A stretch of 36,449 bases of DNA from an uncultured Bacteroides sp. (GCA_945607605.1 CALYZE010000022.1:1-36449), one strand, 5' to 3'. Shown: positions 1 to 8,906, counted from the stretch's first letter. The notes: a model not told the origin generated them from the letters alone. Numbers and translations are program-made.

Positions 1-77
1 GAAGGAAAGTAACTTTAATTCGGAAGAATTTTAGGGAAAAATAAGTACACGTATGATGAGCAGAGCATACCATCGGA

Positions 78-111
78 CAGCAATAATACAATATTCGTCG
101 TGCTATTGCTG
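78..111. other. Inverted repeat downstream of the anti-sigma-like gene
   Basis: An 8-bp perfect inverted repeat (CAGCAATA at 78-85, TATTGCTG at 104-111) encloses an 18-base loop, about 60 bases past the stop of the minus-strand regulator gene. Neither side has a convincing T-run, so calling it a terminator would be a guess. The rest of bases 1-171 shows no gene that I can support. Confidence 0.3.
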
Positions 112-171
112 AAAAATCTCTCTTTTGATAATCAAGAAAGTAGATTAAGAGGCATATCGATTTTACATAAA

Positions 172-1353
172 TCAGAATTTAATTACCAATATTACAGGCT
201 GATTGCTCAAAGTCCACTTCGAACCTTCTTTCACTAAACGAATGGCTTCCTGGTCAGCCGACTTGCATAGGCCTTGTACAACTGTGATCTGCTCCGGGCT
301 CCCATCTTCATCAATATAGAAGGAAAGGGTTACGGTTCCTTTTACGTGCTTACAGGCTTCATCTGAAGGTCGGATTAAATTCTTTTTCAGATACTTGTTG
401 TATTTAGATTTTCCAATCAATGGCTTGGATATGCGATTGTCCTTTTTTTCAGAGCCATAACCTACCACTACTACTTCATTCAATTCTTGCGAATCTTCTT
501 TCATGGCAATCAACATATTTCCTAAGGTGTCAGCGGGTATATGGACGGACTGATAGCCGATATACTGGGTTGTCAATTCGATAGGTCCTTCGGGAGTTTC
601 TAACTCAAACTCACCTTTGGCATCAGTCATGGCGGCGATCGTTGTTCCTTTAACGGAGACAATGGCACCAATGACCGGCTCGTGTTGTTCGTCCACTACC
701 TTGCCTCGCACCTTATGCTTTTCAGAGGCTATGGTCATTCTCGTGGAAGTTCCTGCAGGTTGATTAAGTATCAATGCCGCAGGCTCTTCTGCCTTTGCCA
801 CTACCATGGTGCTTTCTGCCTCTTTTTCGAATACTTCTTCTTGGGCTTTTTCGTCCATCCGTCTCTCTCTGTCTTCCACTGCAACGGGGTCAGACTGTAT
901 CTGTCTGGTTTGCGCCAATACTTCGGAAGAGATTTTTTGTTTGGAGGCTGTAGGAGGGGCTGATAAGGCCAAAGCATGGAGGGTATCAGAAGGAGAACTG
1001 CTTTTTGCTAATTGATCTTCAGAGGAATGAACCACGGGTGAGAGTGTTTTTTCCTCCAAAGCAAGGGACGACATTCTATCGTCTCCTTTCATGAATAAGA
1101 AGTAGCTGCTGATGCCTATTCCTACTGCGAGGCAGGCGGCAATGCTCCAACTGACAGCACGGAGGTGTGTGGCTTTTGAAGTTCGGGCAGTTACTTGACG
1201 GTGCAATTGCTCAAGTTTGTGTGCATGCTCCCCTTCCACTTGCCGGTATCCGTCCAGTGCATCGGCAAGGAAAGGGTCTTTCATCGACTCTTTTTCGAGC
1301 CGATGTGCCTCTTTTCCTTTGCGGAGTCCTTTTATGTAATCCGATAGTTTCAT
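172..1353 (-). CDS. Membrane-anchored anti-sigma-like protein with carboxypeptidase-regulatory and TonB-C-like domains
   Basis: This 393-residue protein has a short charged cytoplasmic N-terminus, one transmembrane helix (about 66-87) and a low-complexity periplasmic stretch. A carboxypeptidase-regulatory-like beta-sandwich follows (about 213-286), then the motif NEVVVVGYG (about 292-300) that resembles the region between the N-domain and plug of SusC-type TonB receptors. The C-terminus (about 330-393, with SFYIDEDGSPEQITVVQG) resembles a TonB C-terminal fold. Its ATG overlaps the stop of the upstream ECF sigma gene as ATGA, so the two are probably translationally coupled. Position and topology suggest it controls that sigma factor, but no canonical anti-sigma zinc motif is visible, so the role is inferred. 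No other gene follows it in the window. Confidence 0.7.
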   Translation of the reverse strand: MKLSDYIKGLRKGKEAHRLEKESMKDPFLADALDGYRQVEGEHAHKLEQLHRQVTARTSKATHLRAVSWSIAACLAVGIGISSYFLFMKGDDRMSSLALEEKTLSPVVHSSEDQLAKSSSPSDTLHALALSAPPTASKQKISSEVLAQTRQIQSDPVAVEDRERRMDEKAQEEVFEKEAESTMVVAKAEEPAALILNQPAGTSTRMTIASEKHKVRGKVVDEQHEPVIGAIVSVKGTTIAAMTDAKGEFELETPEGPIELTTQYIGYQSVHIPADTLGNMLIAMKEDSQELNEVVVVGYGSEKKDNRISKPLIGKSKYNKYLKKNLIRPSDEACKHVKGTVTLSFYIDEDGSPEQITVVQGLCKSADQEAIRLVKEGSKWTLSNQPVILVIKF

Positions 1354-1919
1354 GGGGTTTGTTTCTGGATACAGTTCTTTAAGTTTCGCTTTCCGTTTTG
1401 GATAAAGCTTTTCACATTATTCAGAGTAAATCCGGTTTGTTGGGCTACATCGGCATACGACATTTCTTGCAGGAAGAAATAGGTGATGCTGACTCGCTGA
1501 TCGTCAGGCAACTTCTTCAAACAACGATGGAGCGCCTGAAGTTGTTCTTCCGTACTTTCCTCTTCATATAAGAGATGCAGAAACTCGTCTGATTCCATAA
1601 CATTGATGTCATAATCTAACAGAATTTCTTTGTTTCCTTTTCGCAAGAGTTGCAGACAATGGTTTTTGGCTACCTTGTAAAGCCAGGGCTTGAAGGCTGT
1701 AATCTCGTAATGAGCCAACTTCGGCAACAAATCTTCAAACAACTGCATCACGGCTTCTTGGGCACGATCTTCATCTTGTAGGTATTTGAGGCATAGCCCG
1801 TATAGCAACGGGATGTAGCGGTTGTATAATTCACCGAAATATTCCGTGTTTCCAGACTTTGTGTAGTTTGCCAACAACTCTTCATCCGAAAGTTTTGATA
1901 TGTTCTTTCTGAAAAACAA
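1350..1919 (-). CDS. ECF RNA polymerase sigma factor
   Basis: This is a sigma-70 family ECF factor of about 189 residues with two visible regions. Region 2 is helical (SGNTEYFGELYNRYIPLLYGL, then DRAQEAVMQLFEDL). Region 4 is helix-turn-helix-like (LPDDQRVSITYFFLQEMSYADVAQQTGF). The frame stays open upstream to 2030, but those codons give an atypical Phe/Cys-rich extension, and a promoter-like element lies at 1938-1968. Translation therefore most likely starts at the TTG at 1917-1919 (M-FFRKNISKLSDEEL), or at the TTG six bases upstream (1923-1925). The stop overlaps the ATG of the membrane-anchored regulator. The two products probably form a sigma/anti-sigma pair that responds to an envelope signal. 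The regulon cannot be read from the sequence. Confidence 0.85.
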   Translation of the reverse strand: MFFRKNISKLSDEELLANYTKSGNTEYFGELYNRYIPLLYGLCLKYLQDEDRAQEAVMQLFEDLLPKLAHYEITAFKPWLYKVAKNHCLQLLRKGNKEILLDYDINVMESDEFLHLLYEEESTEEQLQALHRCLKKLPDDQRVSITYFFLQEMSYADVAQQTGFTLNNVKSFIQNGKRNLKNCIQKQTP

Positions 1920-1937
1920 GTACAATACTTTTGCCTC

Positions 1938-1968
1938 CAAAGATAGCACCACGGATTGGAAATGACAA
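1938..1968 (-). promoter_or_regulatory. Bacteroides-type promoter of the ECF sigma gene
   Basis: The minus strand reads TATCTTTG (1938-1945), an exact TAnnTTTG -7 element, with TTG at 1966-1968 and a 20-base spacer. This fits the Bacteroides primary-sigma consensus. It would start transcription only about 10-15 bases before the TTG start at 1919, which argues against the longer reading frame. Confidence 0.6.
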
Positions 1969-2077
1969 CTAACAGGAAAAAAAATAAAAAATAGTTGGGT
2001 GCATTTATGGAATCCGAAAGAAAACCGCATCTCTATACTAAAAGCAGAATGAACATCACATTTAAAAACTTATAGTT

Positions 2078-3907
2078 ATGAAAACAATTCAAACGAGAGT
2101 AACAATGCTTGCCACAGCTTTTATCTTCATGGTACTAACAGCTGCATGGGCACAGCCAATCAAAGTGAGTGGAATAGTAAAGGATGCGTCAGACGGTTCT
2201 CCTCTTATCGGGGCTTCGGTGTATGTAGAAGGAACGGTGCGAGGTACTGTAACGAATAGCCGAGGAGGGTATTCTATGGAGGCTAAGATGGGAGACGTTT
2301 TGGTGTTCTCCTTTATTGGCTATGTGTCCGAAAAGAAGGTAGTGAAGTCGGCTACGCTGAATGCTGAACTTCGTGCGGATGAACAGATACTGCAAGAATG
2401 TGTCGTGGTAGGGTTTGGCAAGACTAAATCGCCCAGGATGAGTGCCACTAAGAGTCTCATGCGGAGTGCTTCTTTCTCTTACGATGCGGCGAATACGGAA
2501 GCCTATAAGTCCATTGAAGAGAATGGGTTCAAGCAGGTAAAGAAGAATCCGCTCTCTACATTTTCGATGGATGTGGATGCAGCGTCGTACAGCAATATGC
2601 GCCGCTATCTCAATCAGGGCAAATTGCCTCCTGCTGATGCCATCCGTACGGAAGAGCTGGTGAACTATTTTACGTATCATTATCCGAAACCCACAGGGAG
2701 TGATCCGGTGAAAATTTCTACTGAGGTAGGTAGTTGTCCTTGGGAATCGTCACACCGCTTGGTGCGTATCGGACTGAAGGCGAAAGAAATTCCATCGGAG
2801 AACCTGCCTGCTTCTAATCTGGTGTTTTTGATTGATGTTTCCGGTTCCATGTTTGGACCTACTCGTCTGGATTTGGTTGTTTCATCATTGAAACTGTTGG
2901 TGGATAATTTGCGTGAGAAGGATCGGGTAGCCATCGTTACTTATTCGGGGAATGCAGGTCTTGCATTGCCATCTACACAGGGTAATGATAAGCAGAAGAT
3001 AAAGGAGGCGCTTGAAAAACTGACAGCCGGAGGTTCAACAGCCGGAGGAGAAGGGATTCAGCTTGCTTATAAGATTGCACGGCAAAACTTGATAACAAAT
3101 GGCAATAATCGGATTATTCTTTGTACGGATGGTGACTTCAATGTAGGCGTTTCGTCGGAAAAGGGATTGGAGGAATTGGTTGGAAAAGAACGTAAGTCAG
3201 GTGTGTTTCTCACGGTACTTGCCTATGGAATGGGGAATTATAAAGATAATTTAGTGCAGACTTTGGCCGAAAAAGGGAATGGTAATCATGCGTATATTGA
3301 TAATTTGCAGGAAGCCAACCGGGTGTTGGTTAATGAATTCGGAGCAACGATGCACACGGTTGCCAAGGATGTTAAACTTCAGATAGAGTTCAATCCTGAA
3401 TGGGTGCAGGCCTATCGGTTGATAGGATACGAGAGTCGTTTGCTGGAAGATGAGGATTTCAATAATGATGCAAAAGATGCGGGTGAAATGGGTGCTGGAC
3501 ATACTGTGACAGCTCTCTATGAGGTGGTTCCTGTTGGTGTGAAGTCCAACTATGCCGGAAAAATAGATGATTTGAAGTATCAAAGTACGAAAGAGCCGGT
3601 TGTAAACAAGAAGAGCTCTAATGAGTTGCTGACTGTCAAACTCCGTTATAAAACACCTGACGGGGAGGTAAGTAAGAAGATGGAGTGGCCTTTGATTGAT
3701 TGGAAAGGGGAACGTGTTTCGTCTGATTTCCGTTTTGCATCGGCGGTGGCTATGTTCGGACAGTTGCTTCGTGACTCAGAGTATAAGGGAAGTGCAAGCT
3801 ATGATCAGGTGATCGGTTTGGCAAAACAAGGGTTGGATAATGATGAAAAAGGGTATAGAAGGGAGTTCATCCGACTGGTGGAAGCTGCGAAAGGATTAGC
3901 GAAATAG
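2078..3907 (+). CDS. Secreted von Willebrand factor type A protein with carboxypeptidase-regulatory N-domain (YfbK-like)
   Basis: This 609-residue protein begins with a signal peptide (about 1-25, cleavage after AWA). A carboxypeptidase-regulatory-like domain follows (about 29-98, GSPLIGASVYVEGT), then a CVVVGFG motif (about 108-114) like that of SusC receptors. Next come a conserved pre-VWA segment (STFSMDVDAASYSNMRRYL, about 160-178) and a VWA domain (about 246-415). The metal-ion-dependent adhesion site looks intact: DVSGS at 253-257, Thr321 and Asp351. The C-terminal 180 residues match the DUF3520-type tail of YfbK proteins. It is probably periplasmic or envelope-bound, making metal-dependent protein contacts; its ligand is unknown. 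It is divergent from the sigma/regulator pair 160 bases away, and both arms carry the same module combination. Confidence 0.85.
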   Translation: MKTIQTRVTMLATAFIFMVLTAAWAQPIKVSGIVKDASDGSPLIGASVYVEGTVRGTVTNSRGGYSMEAKMGDVLVFSFIGYVSEKKVVKSATLNAELRADEQILQECVVVGFGKTKSPRMSATKSLMRSASFSYDAANTEAYKSIEENGFKQVKKNPLSTFSMDVDAASYSNMRRYLNQGKLPPADAIRTEELVNYFTYHYPKPTGSDPVKISTEVGSCPWESSHRLVRIGLKAKEIPSENLPASNLVFLIDVSGSMFGPTRLDLVVSSLKLLVDNLREKDRVAIVTYSGNAGLALPSTQGNDKQKIKEALEKLTAGGSTAGGEGIQLAYKIARQNLITNGNNRIILCTDGDFNVGVSSEKGLEELVGKERKSGVFLTVLAYGMGNYKDNLVQTLAEKGNGNHAYIDNLQEANRVLVNEFGATMHTVAKDVKLQIEFNPEWVQAYRLIGYESRLLEDEDFNNDAKDAGEMGAGHTVTALYEVVPVGVKSNYAGKIDDLKYQSTKEPVVNKKSSNELLTVKLRYKTPDGEVSKKMEWPLIDWKGERVSSDFRFASAVAMFGQLLRDSEYKGSASYDQVIGLAKQGLDNDEKGYRREFIRLVEAAKGLAK

Positions 3908-3929
3908 TGTTAGGAAAGGAGTGTTAAGA

Positions 3930-3962
3930 GTGGGGGCGTATCATCGGATATCCGCTCCCCAC
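3930..3962. terminator. Possible bidirectional hairpin between convergent VWA and nadK genes
   Basis: A G/C-rich inverted repeat (GTGGGGGCG at 3930-3938 with CGCTCCCCAC at 3953-3962, one bulge) spans the gap and the nadK stop codon. T-tracts are weak on both sides, so it may be a bidirectional or factor-assisted terminator. Confidence 0.4.
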
Positions 3963-4810
3963 ATTAATTTGTTACGCAGTGTATCAAAGAATATGTGATT
4001 GTAGCGTTTCACTACTTTGATGGAATAATCTGCTCGTGAGATGGTTAGTCGGGTCGATTCTTTGCAGGATTCACTGCGACCGTCAATCGCCACCAGAAAA
4101 TTATGGCTTCGGCTCTCTACATCAAGGGTGATTTCCCAATCATCACAGATGACAATGGGACGTACATTTAGGCTATGTGGAGCGACGGGAGTAATGGCAA
4201 TCGTTTTACTGTGGGGCACGATGACCGGACCACCCACGCTGAGTGAGTAGGCAGTAGAACCGGTTGGGGTGGAAATGACCAAACCGTCGGCTTGATAGGT
4301 AGTAAGTGGGGCACCGTTGATGGCTGTATGAATGCTAATCATAGAGGAACTATCTCTTTTTAATATAGCAATTTCATTGAGTGCATAAGGAGATTTCATC
4401 AACTGTGCATGGTCGCATTTCAATTGCAGCACACTGCGTTCTTCTACCTTATAGTGGTGGTTGTAAATCTCTTCAAAGGTGCTCTCCATTTCTTCGGGAG
4501 AAACGTCAGCCAAAAAGCCCAAGCGTCCGGTGTTGATTCCCAAGATCGGAATGTTTTTCTTTCCTACACGACTGGCGGCTTTTAGAAAGGTACCGTCACC
4601 ACCGATACTAATCACCATGTCGGCCGAAAAGTCGTCTCCATCAAACAGCTCCGCAGAGGGGATGTTAAGGTGTAAATCGGCGATCAGAAAATGATAGAAT
4701 TCCCGACATATACTTAGTTGTGCGTTGTGCCGTTCCAGTATGCGGAAAAGATTTTCTGCATGGGAGGATTTTTTAGCCTGATAGGTATTTCCAAATATGG
4801 CAAACTTCAT
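3941..4810 (-). CDS. nadK: NAD kinase
   Basis: The enzyme phosphorylates NAD to NADP in the cytoplasm using ATP. The 289-residue product from the ATG at 4810 ([14 protein letters not shown]) carries the GGDGT nucleotide-binding motif (70-74), NE (145-146) and the [11 protein letters not shown] signature (181-191), all diagnostic of the PpnK family. The frame extends nine codons upstream to 4837, but a promoter-like CATCTTTG (4835-4842, minus strand) overlaps that extension, so the shorter start is preferred. It is divergent from pdxJ. The length is normal for the family. Confidence 0.95.
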   Translation of the reverse strand: MKFAIFGNTYQAKKSSHAENLFRILERHNAQLSICREFYHFLIADLHLNIPSAELFDGDDFSADMVISIGGDGTFLKAASRVGKKNIPILGINTGRLGFLADVSPEEMESTFEEIYNHHYKVEERSVLQLKCDHAQLMKSPYALNEIAILKRDSSSMISIHTAINGAPLTTYQADGLVISTPTGSTAYSLSVGGPVIVPHSKTIAITPVAPHSLNVRPIVICDDWEITLDVESRSHNFLVAIDGRSESCKESTRLTISRADYSIKVVKRYNHIFFDTLRNKLMWGADIR

Positions 4811-4885
4811 GATCAAATCTGTTATTATGCTGCGCAAAGATGCTATTTTTTTCTCAGAATGTAGCCAACCTATCGCTATTATTTG

Positions 4886-4893
4886 TACTTTTG
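4886..4893 (+). promoter_or_regulatory. -7 element of the pdxJ-exbB-exbD-tonB promoter
   Basis: TACTTTTG matches TAnnTTTG and lies 21 bases before the pdxJ ATG at 4915. The -33 region is poor. Its position excludes the longer upstream pdxJ start at 4840. Confidence 0.5.
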
Positions 4894-4914
4894 TCCCAAA
4901 CTGTAAATGAAATT

Positions 4915-5628
4915 ATGACGAGATTAAGCGTAAATATAAATAAAGTGGCAACGCTACGTAATGCCCGTGGAGGCAATGCACCGAATGTGGTGAAAGTGGC
5001 ATTGGATTGTGAAAGCTTTGGCGCTGATGGTATTACCGTGCATCCACGTCCGGATGAAAGACATATTCGCCAAAGTGATGTTTACGATTTACGCCCGTTG
5101 CTGCGTACCGAATTTAATATTGAAGGACATCCTACTCCGGAGTTTATAGACTTGGTATTGAAGGTAAAACCACAACAAGTTACTTTAGTGCCTGACAGCC
5201 CTACGCAGCTCACTTCGAATGCGGGATGGGATACCAAGACTCATTTGAATTTCTTGAGTGAGGTGCTGGATGAATTTAATAATGCCGGTATTCGTACCTC
5301 TGTTTTTGTTTCTACAGACTTAGAGATGATTGAATACGCTGCAAAAGCCGGTGCCGATCGGGTGGAACTATATACAGAGCCTTATGCAACGGCTTATCTG
5401 AAAGAAAAGGAAGCGGCAGTAGCTCCTTTTGTGGAAGCTGCCAAAGTGGTGCGTAGCTTAGGATTAGGTTTGAATGCCGGGCACGACCTGAGTTTAGTGA
5501 ATTTGAATTATTTTTATCAAAACATTCCGTGGTTGGATGAAGTTTCCATCGGTCATGCACTGATTTGTGATGCATTGTATCTGGGATTGGAACGCACCAT
5601 TCAGGAATATAAAAACTGTCTTCGCTGA
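4915..5628 (+). CDS. pdxJ: Pyridoxine 5'-phosphate synthase
   Basis: PdxJ condenses 1-deoxyxylulose 5-phosphate with 3-amino-2-oxopropyl phosphate to give pyridoxine 5'-phosphate, the last ring-forming step of DXP-dependent vitamin B6 synthesis. The 237-residue TIM barrel shows HPRPDERHI (43-51), the Glu in [10 protein letters not shown] (Glu70) and the C-terminal [12 protein letters not shown] motif with the catalytic His. The start at 4915 ([20 protein letters not shown]) matches the family N-terminus. The frame continues 25 codons upstream, but that extension is hydrophobic, untypical and overlaps the promoter. Its stop overlaps the next ATG as TGATG, so the TonB-system genes downstream are probably cotranscribed. 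Confidence 0.96.
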   Translation: MTRLSVNINKVATLRNARGGNAPNVVKVALDCESFGADGITVHPRPDERHIRQSDVYDLRPLLRTEFNIEGHPTPEFIDLVLKVKPQQVTLVPDSPTQLTSNAGWDTKTHLNFLSEVLDEFNNAGIRTSVFVSTDLEMIEYAAKAGADRVELYTEPYATAYLKEKEAAVAPFVEAAKVVRSLGLGLNAGHDLSLVNLNYFYQNIPWLDEVSIGHALICDALYLGLERTIQEYKNCLR

Positions 5629-6344
5629 TGAATGCAATGTTATTATTGGCCCAAGTGGCACCGGCACTCACTGATTCTATTACAGGTGCTAATCCTGTAT
5701 TGACTCAGGTATCTGCTCCCGATGAAATGAATTTATGGAGTATGGCTGTCAAAGGTGGTTGGATTATGGTCGTGTTAGGTCTGATGTCCATACTTTGCTT
5801 TTATATTCTGTTTGAGCGTTATTATGTAATCCGAAGGGCGGGGAAAGAAGATCCTCAATTCATGGATAAAATCAAGGATTATATCTTAGGTGGAGAACTC
5901 AAGGCGGCTATTGCCTATTGCCGTAGTGTGGATACTCCTTCTGCCCGTATGATTGAAAAAGGGATCAGCCGTTTGGGACGACCGGTAAACGATGTGCAAG
6001 CCGCCATTGAAAACGTGGGTAATATTGAAGTGGCAAAGTTGGAGAAAGGTATGACGATTATGGCTACTATCTCCGGTGGTGCTCCGATGCTTGGTTTTCT
6101 TGGTACGGTCACAGGGATGGTGCGTGCCTTCTGGGAAATGGCCAATGCCGGTAATAATATAGATATTACGCTGCTTTCGGGTGGTATTTACGAAGCGATG
6201 ATTACCACAGTAGGTGGTCTGGTGGTCGGTATCATAGCCATGTTTGCTTACAACTATCTGGTGACGCTGATAGATGGTGTTGTCAATAAGATGGAGGGTA
6301 AGACCATGGCATTTATGGATTTGCTGAATGAGCCGTCAAAATAA
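5628..6344 (+). CDS. exbB: MotA/TolQ/ExbB proton channel family protein
   Basis: This is the proton-channel subunit that, with ExbD, energises TonB for uptake through outer-membrane receptors. The 238-residue protein has a first transmembrane helix at about 44-63, a cytoplasmic loop, and two further helices at about 141-163 and 190-212. The family signature GGAPMLGFLGTVTGM (150-164) and the GGIYEAMITTVGGLVVGI segment are clear. The N-terminal 40 residues are hydrophobic and may be a signal peptide or periplasmic extension, as is common in Bacteroidetes. The start codon overlaps the pdxJ stop. exbD and tonB follow directly, so ExbB is favoured over MotA; TolQ is the alternative. Confidence 0.92.
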   Translation: MNAMLLLAQVAPALTDSITGANPVLTQVSAPDEMNLWSMAVKGGWIMVVLGLMSILCFYILFERYYVIRRAGKEDPQFMDKIKDYILGGELKAAIAYCRSVDTPSARMIEKGISRLGRPVNDVQAAIENVGNIEVAKLEKGMTIMATISGGAPMLGFLGTVTGMVRAFWEMANAGNNIDITLLSGGIYEAMITTVGGLVVGIIAMFAYNYLVTLIDGVVNKMEGKTMAFMDLLNEPSK

Positions 6345-6388
6345 CAGTGAGTAAATTAAAATTAATCATTTAAAGGTAGGGAACAAAC

Positions 6389-6802
6389 GTGCTAAAACGT
6401 AGAATAAAAATATCACCTAATTTCAGCATGGCGTCCATGACGGACTTAATCTTCTTGCTGCTGATTTTCTTTATGATAACCTCTACAATGGTATCACCCA
6501 ATGCTATCAAAGTATTGTTGCCACAAGGAAAACAACAGACGTCTGCCAAGCCTTTGACGAGGGTCATTATTGATCAGGATCTGAATTATTATGCTGCTTT
6601 CGGTAATGATAAGGAAAAGATGCTGTCGTTGAACGAACTGACCCCGTTTTTGCAGGAGTGTGCGTCAAAGGAGCCTGAAATGTATGTGGCTCTATATGCT
6701 GACGAAACAGTGCCTTATCGAGAGATTGTTAAGATACTGAATATTGCGAATGAAAATAAATTCAAGATGGTGTTGGCTACACGCCCACCGGAAGGAAGAT
6801 AA
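6389..6802 (+). CDS. exbD: Biopolymer transporter ExbD/TolR
   Basis: This 137-residue protein has a short basic cytoplasmic N-terminus, one transmembrane helix (about 18-36, TDLIFLLLIFFMITSTMV) and a periplasmic ExbD/TolR domain. Asp19 in the helix is the position of the essential proton-carrying aspartate of ExbD. The start is a GTG at 6389, preceded by AAAGGTAGGG at 6373-6382, one of the few purine-rich candidate ribosome sites in this window. It pairs with ExbB upstream and the TonB-like protein downstream. TolR is the alternative assignment. Confidence 0.9.
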   Translation: MLKRRIKISPNFSMASMTDLIFLLLIFFMITSTMVSPNAIKVLLPQGKQQTSAKPLTRVIIDQDLNYYAAFGNDKEKMLSLNELTPFLQECASKEPEMYVALYADETVPYREIVKILNIANENKFKMVLATRPPEGR

Positions 6803-6831
6803 TGAAGGAATGATATCAAATAGTAAATGCT

Positions 6832-7647
6832 ATGGGAGTTCAGAAAAAAAAAGGAAAATATGTAGGAATAATAGGGGCATTGCTGGTGCATGTCGCCTTT
6901 ATTGCCTTTCTGATACTGGTAGGATTTACAGTTCCTAAGCCTTCGGAAGAAGAGGGCATGCCTGTGATGCTGGGAGAAGTTCCTGATGCATGGGGCATGG
7001 CTGATCCTTCTTTAGTAGAGGTGGAGGTGGTTCCGGAAGAGGTTGCTCCTCAAGTGGAAGAAGCAGCTGAACAAGATATCATAACGCAGGAGGCAGAAGA
7101 GTCAGTTGCTTTAAAACCCAAGACTGAACCTAAGAAGAAAGAGGTGACGAAGCCTGAAAAAACAGCTGCCGAAAAAGCGGAGGAAGCCCGTAAACTGGCA
7201 GAAGCAAAGGCTGAGAAGGAACGTCGGGATGCAGAAGAAGCTGCACGCAAACGAGTTTCCGGAGCTTTTGGTAAAGGTGCGCAGATGGGTAGTAAAGGAG
7301 ACACCGAAGGGGATGGAATTCAAGGTAGTGCTACGGGCAATGCGCCTACAGGAGCAACCACCGGTACAGGTGGCTATGGTAGTTTTAATCTTGGAGGACG
7401 TTCTTTAGGAGAAGGAGGACTTCCACGTCCGGTATATAATGTGCAGGATGAGGGCCGAGTAGTGGTTACGATCACGGTGAACCCGGGAGGTCAGGTTATC
7501 TCAACCAGTATTAACCGGCAAACGAACACTGTAAATTCGGCTTTGCGTAAGGCGGCGGAAGATGCTGCCAAGAAAGCGCGCTTCAATGCTGTGAGTGGTT
7601 TGAATAATCAAACGGGAACAATTACGTATTATTTCAATCTAAAATAA
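6832..7647 (+). CDS. tonB: TonB-family energy transducer
   Basis: This 271-residue protein has an N-terminal membrane anchor (about 11-32) with His20, the position of the conserved His in the TonB anchor. A Pro/Glu/Lys-rich periplasmic spacer (about 60-145) with a strongly charged helix-forming KAEEARKLAEAKAEKERR tract follows, then a Gly/Thr-rich linker (150-195) and a C-terminal TonB/TolA-like domain (about 200-271). It would transmit ExbB/ExbD energy to outer-membrane receptors of the SusC type. The charged Ala/Lys/Glu spacer is TolA-like, so a TolA role is the alternative; no TolB or Pal gene is nearby. It is the last of the pdxJ-exbB-exbD-tonB run, with a 14-base gap to the DJ-1 family gene. 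Confidence 0.85.
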   Translation: MGVQKKKGKYVGIIGALLVHVAFIAFLILVGFTVPKPSEEEGMPVMLGEVPDAWGMADPSLVEVEVVPEEVAPQVEEAAEQDIITQEAEESVALKPKTEPKKKEVTKPEKTAAEKAEEARKLAEAKAEKERRDAEEAARKRVSGAFGKGAQMGSKGDTEGDGIQGSATGNAPTGATTGTGGYGSFNLGGRSLGEGGLPRPVYNVQDEGRVVVTITVNPGGQVISTSINRQTNTVNSALRKAAEDAAKKARFNAVSGLNNQTGTITYYFNLK

Positions 7648-7661
7648 GAGGAGAAACAAGT

Positions 7662-8222
7662 ATGGGTACAGTTTATGTTTTTTTTGCGGATGGGTTTGAA
7701 GAAATTGAAGCTTTCACTTCTGTGGATGTACTGAGACGTGCAGATTTGAAGGTTGAAATGATAAGCGTAACCCCTGATGAAATTGTAACAGGTGCACATG
7801 GAGTACCGGTCTTATGTGATAAGAATATAGTGAACTGTGACTTCTTTGATGCTGAATTGGTCTTATTGCCGGGAGGTATGCCGGGAGCTGCTGCTTTAGG
7901 AGAGAGTGAAGACTTACGCAAGCTATTGTTGCACTTTGCAGAGAAAAACAAACCGATTGCAGCGATTTGTGCCGCACCGATGGTGTTGGGCAAATTGGGT
8001 TTGCTGAAAGGTAAAAAGGCAACCTGTTATCCGGGTTTCGAGGAATTCTTGGAAGGAGCTGAATATACCGGTGCTATCCTTGAAAAGGATGGTAACATCC
8101 TGACTGGTAGAGGACCGGGGGCTGCTATGGATTTTGCATTAGCGGCTGTTGAACTTTTGAAAGGCAAAGAAAAAGTGCAGGAATTAAAAGATGCGATGTT
8201 GATTCAATCATTCACTATCTAA
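7662..8222 (+). CDS. DJ-1/PfpI family protein (YajL-like)
   Basis: This 186-residue protein of the DJ-1/ThiJ superfamily has the nucleophile-elbow cysteine Cys103 in AAICAAP and the N-terminal GFEEIE motif, whose Glu16 aligns with the Cys-activating Glu of human DJ-1. Members have been described as glyoxalase III, deglycase or oxidative-stress chaperone, and which applies here cannot be decided from sequence. It sits in a tight forward run between tonB and ispD (14- and 12-base gaps), so it is probably cotranscribed with them. Confidence 0.9.
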   Translation: MGTVYVFFADGFEEIEAFTSVDVLRRADLKVEMISVTPDEIVTGAHGVPVLCDKNIVNCDFFDAELVLLPGGMPGAAALGESEDLRKLLLHFAEKNKPIAAICAAPMVLGKLGLLKGKKATCYPGFEEFLEGAEYTGAILEKDGNILTGRGPGAAMDFALAAVELLKGKEKVQELKDAMLIQSFTI

Positions 8223-8234
8223 CATGTAATTTCA

Positions 8235-8906
8235 ATGAAGTATGCTCTGATTGTGGCGGGTGGTAAGGGATTGCGTATGGGAACTGAACTACCCAAGCAG
8301 TTTCTTCCTATTGGAGGAAAACCCGTTTTGATGCGTACTTTAGAAGCTTTTTATACTTACGATCCCGAAATACATCTCATATTGGTACTTCCACACAGCC
8401 AACAAAATTATTGGAAACAACTGTGTGAAGAATATCAGTTTACTCTTGCTCATGTCATAGCCGACGGGGGAGATACTCGTTTCCAATCGGTAAAGAATGG
8501 ACTGGATTTAGTCACAACCCCGGGCTTGGTGGGAGTGCACGATGGAGTACGTCCGTTTGTATCGCAAGAGGTCATTGCTCGTGGGTATGCTTTGGCAGAA
8601 AAGAAGAAAGCCGTTGTTCCTGTGATCGATGTGGTAGAAACGATTCGTCATCTGGAAGGAGAACGAAGTGTAACCGTTGGTCGGGATGAGTATAAACTTG
8701 TGCAGACGCCGCAGGTTTTTGATGTCCACCTTTTGAAAGAGGCATACGAACAGCCTTATTCTACCCATTTTACAGACGATGCTTCGGTGGTGGAAGCGTT
8801 GGGTATTCCCGTTTTTCTGACCATGGGTAACCGAGAAAATATTAAAATAACCACTCCTTTTGATTTAAAAATAGCTACGGCACTTATAAATTCATGTTTG
8901 ATTTAA
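8235..8906 (+). CDS. ispD: 2-C-methyl-D-erythritol 4-phosphate cytidylyltransferase
   Basis: IspD transfers CMP to methylerythritol phosphate in the non-mevalonate isoprenoid pathway. The 223-residue protein shows the N-terminal [16 protein letters not shown] motif (8-23) with the Arg and Lys residues that bind [16 protein letters not shown] in the middle and the HDGVRPFV segment. The length is standard. Its 3' end overlaps recG by 13 bases. An IspF partner is not in the window. Confidence 0.95.
   Translation: MKYALIVAGGKGLRMGTELPKQFLPIGGKPVLMRTLEAFYTYDPEIHLILVLPHSQQNYWKQLCEEYQFTLAHVIADGGDTRFQSVKNGLDLVTTPGLVGVHDGVRPFVSQEVIARGYALAEKKKAVVPVIDVVETIRHLEGERSVTVGRDEYKLVQTPQVFDVHLLKEAYEQPYSTHFTDDASVVEALGIPVFLTMGNRENIKITTPFDLKIATALINSCLI

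Noticed and set aside
1920-2030. N-terminal extension of the ECF sigma factor
   Set aside because: It encodes an atypical Phe/Cys-rich stretch and contains a promoter-like element, so translation more likely starts at the TTG at 1919.
2400-2430. SusC receptor fragment, suggested by the VVVGFG motif
   Set aside because: No plug or barrel follows; the frame continues into an intact VWA protein.
4840-4914. 25-codon N-terminal extension of PdxJ
   Set aside because: It is hydrophobic, not family-like, and overlaps the TACTTTTG promoter element.
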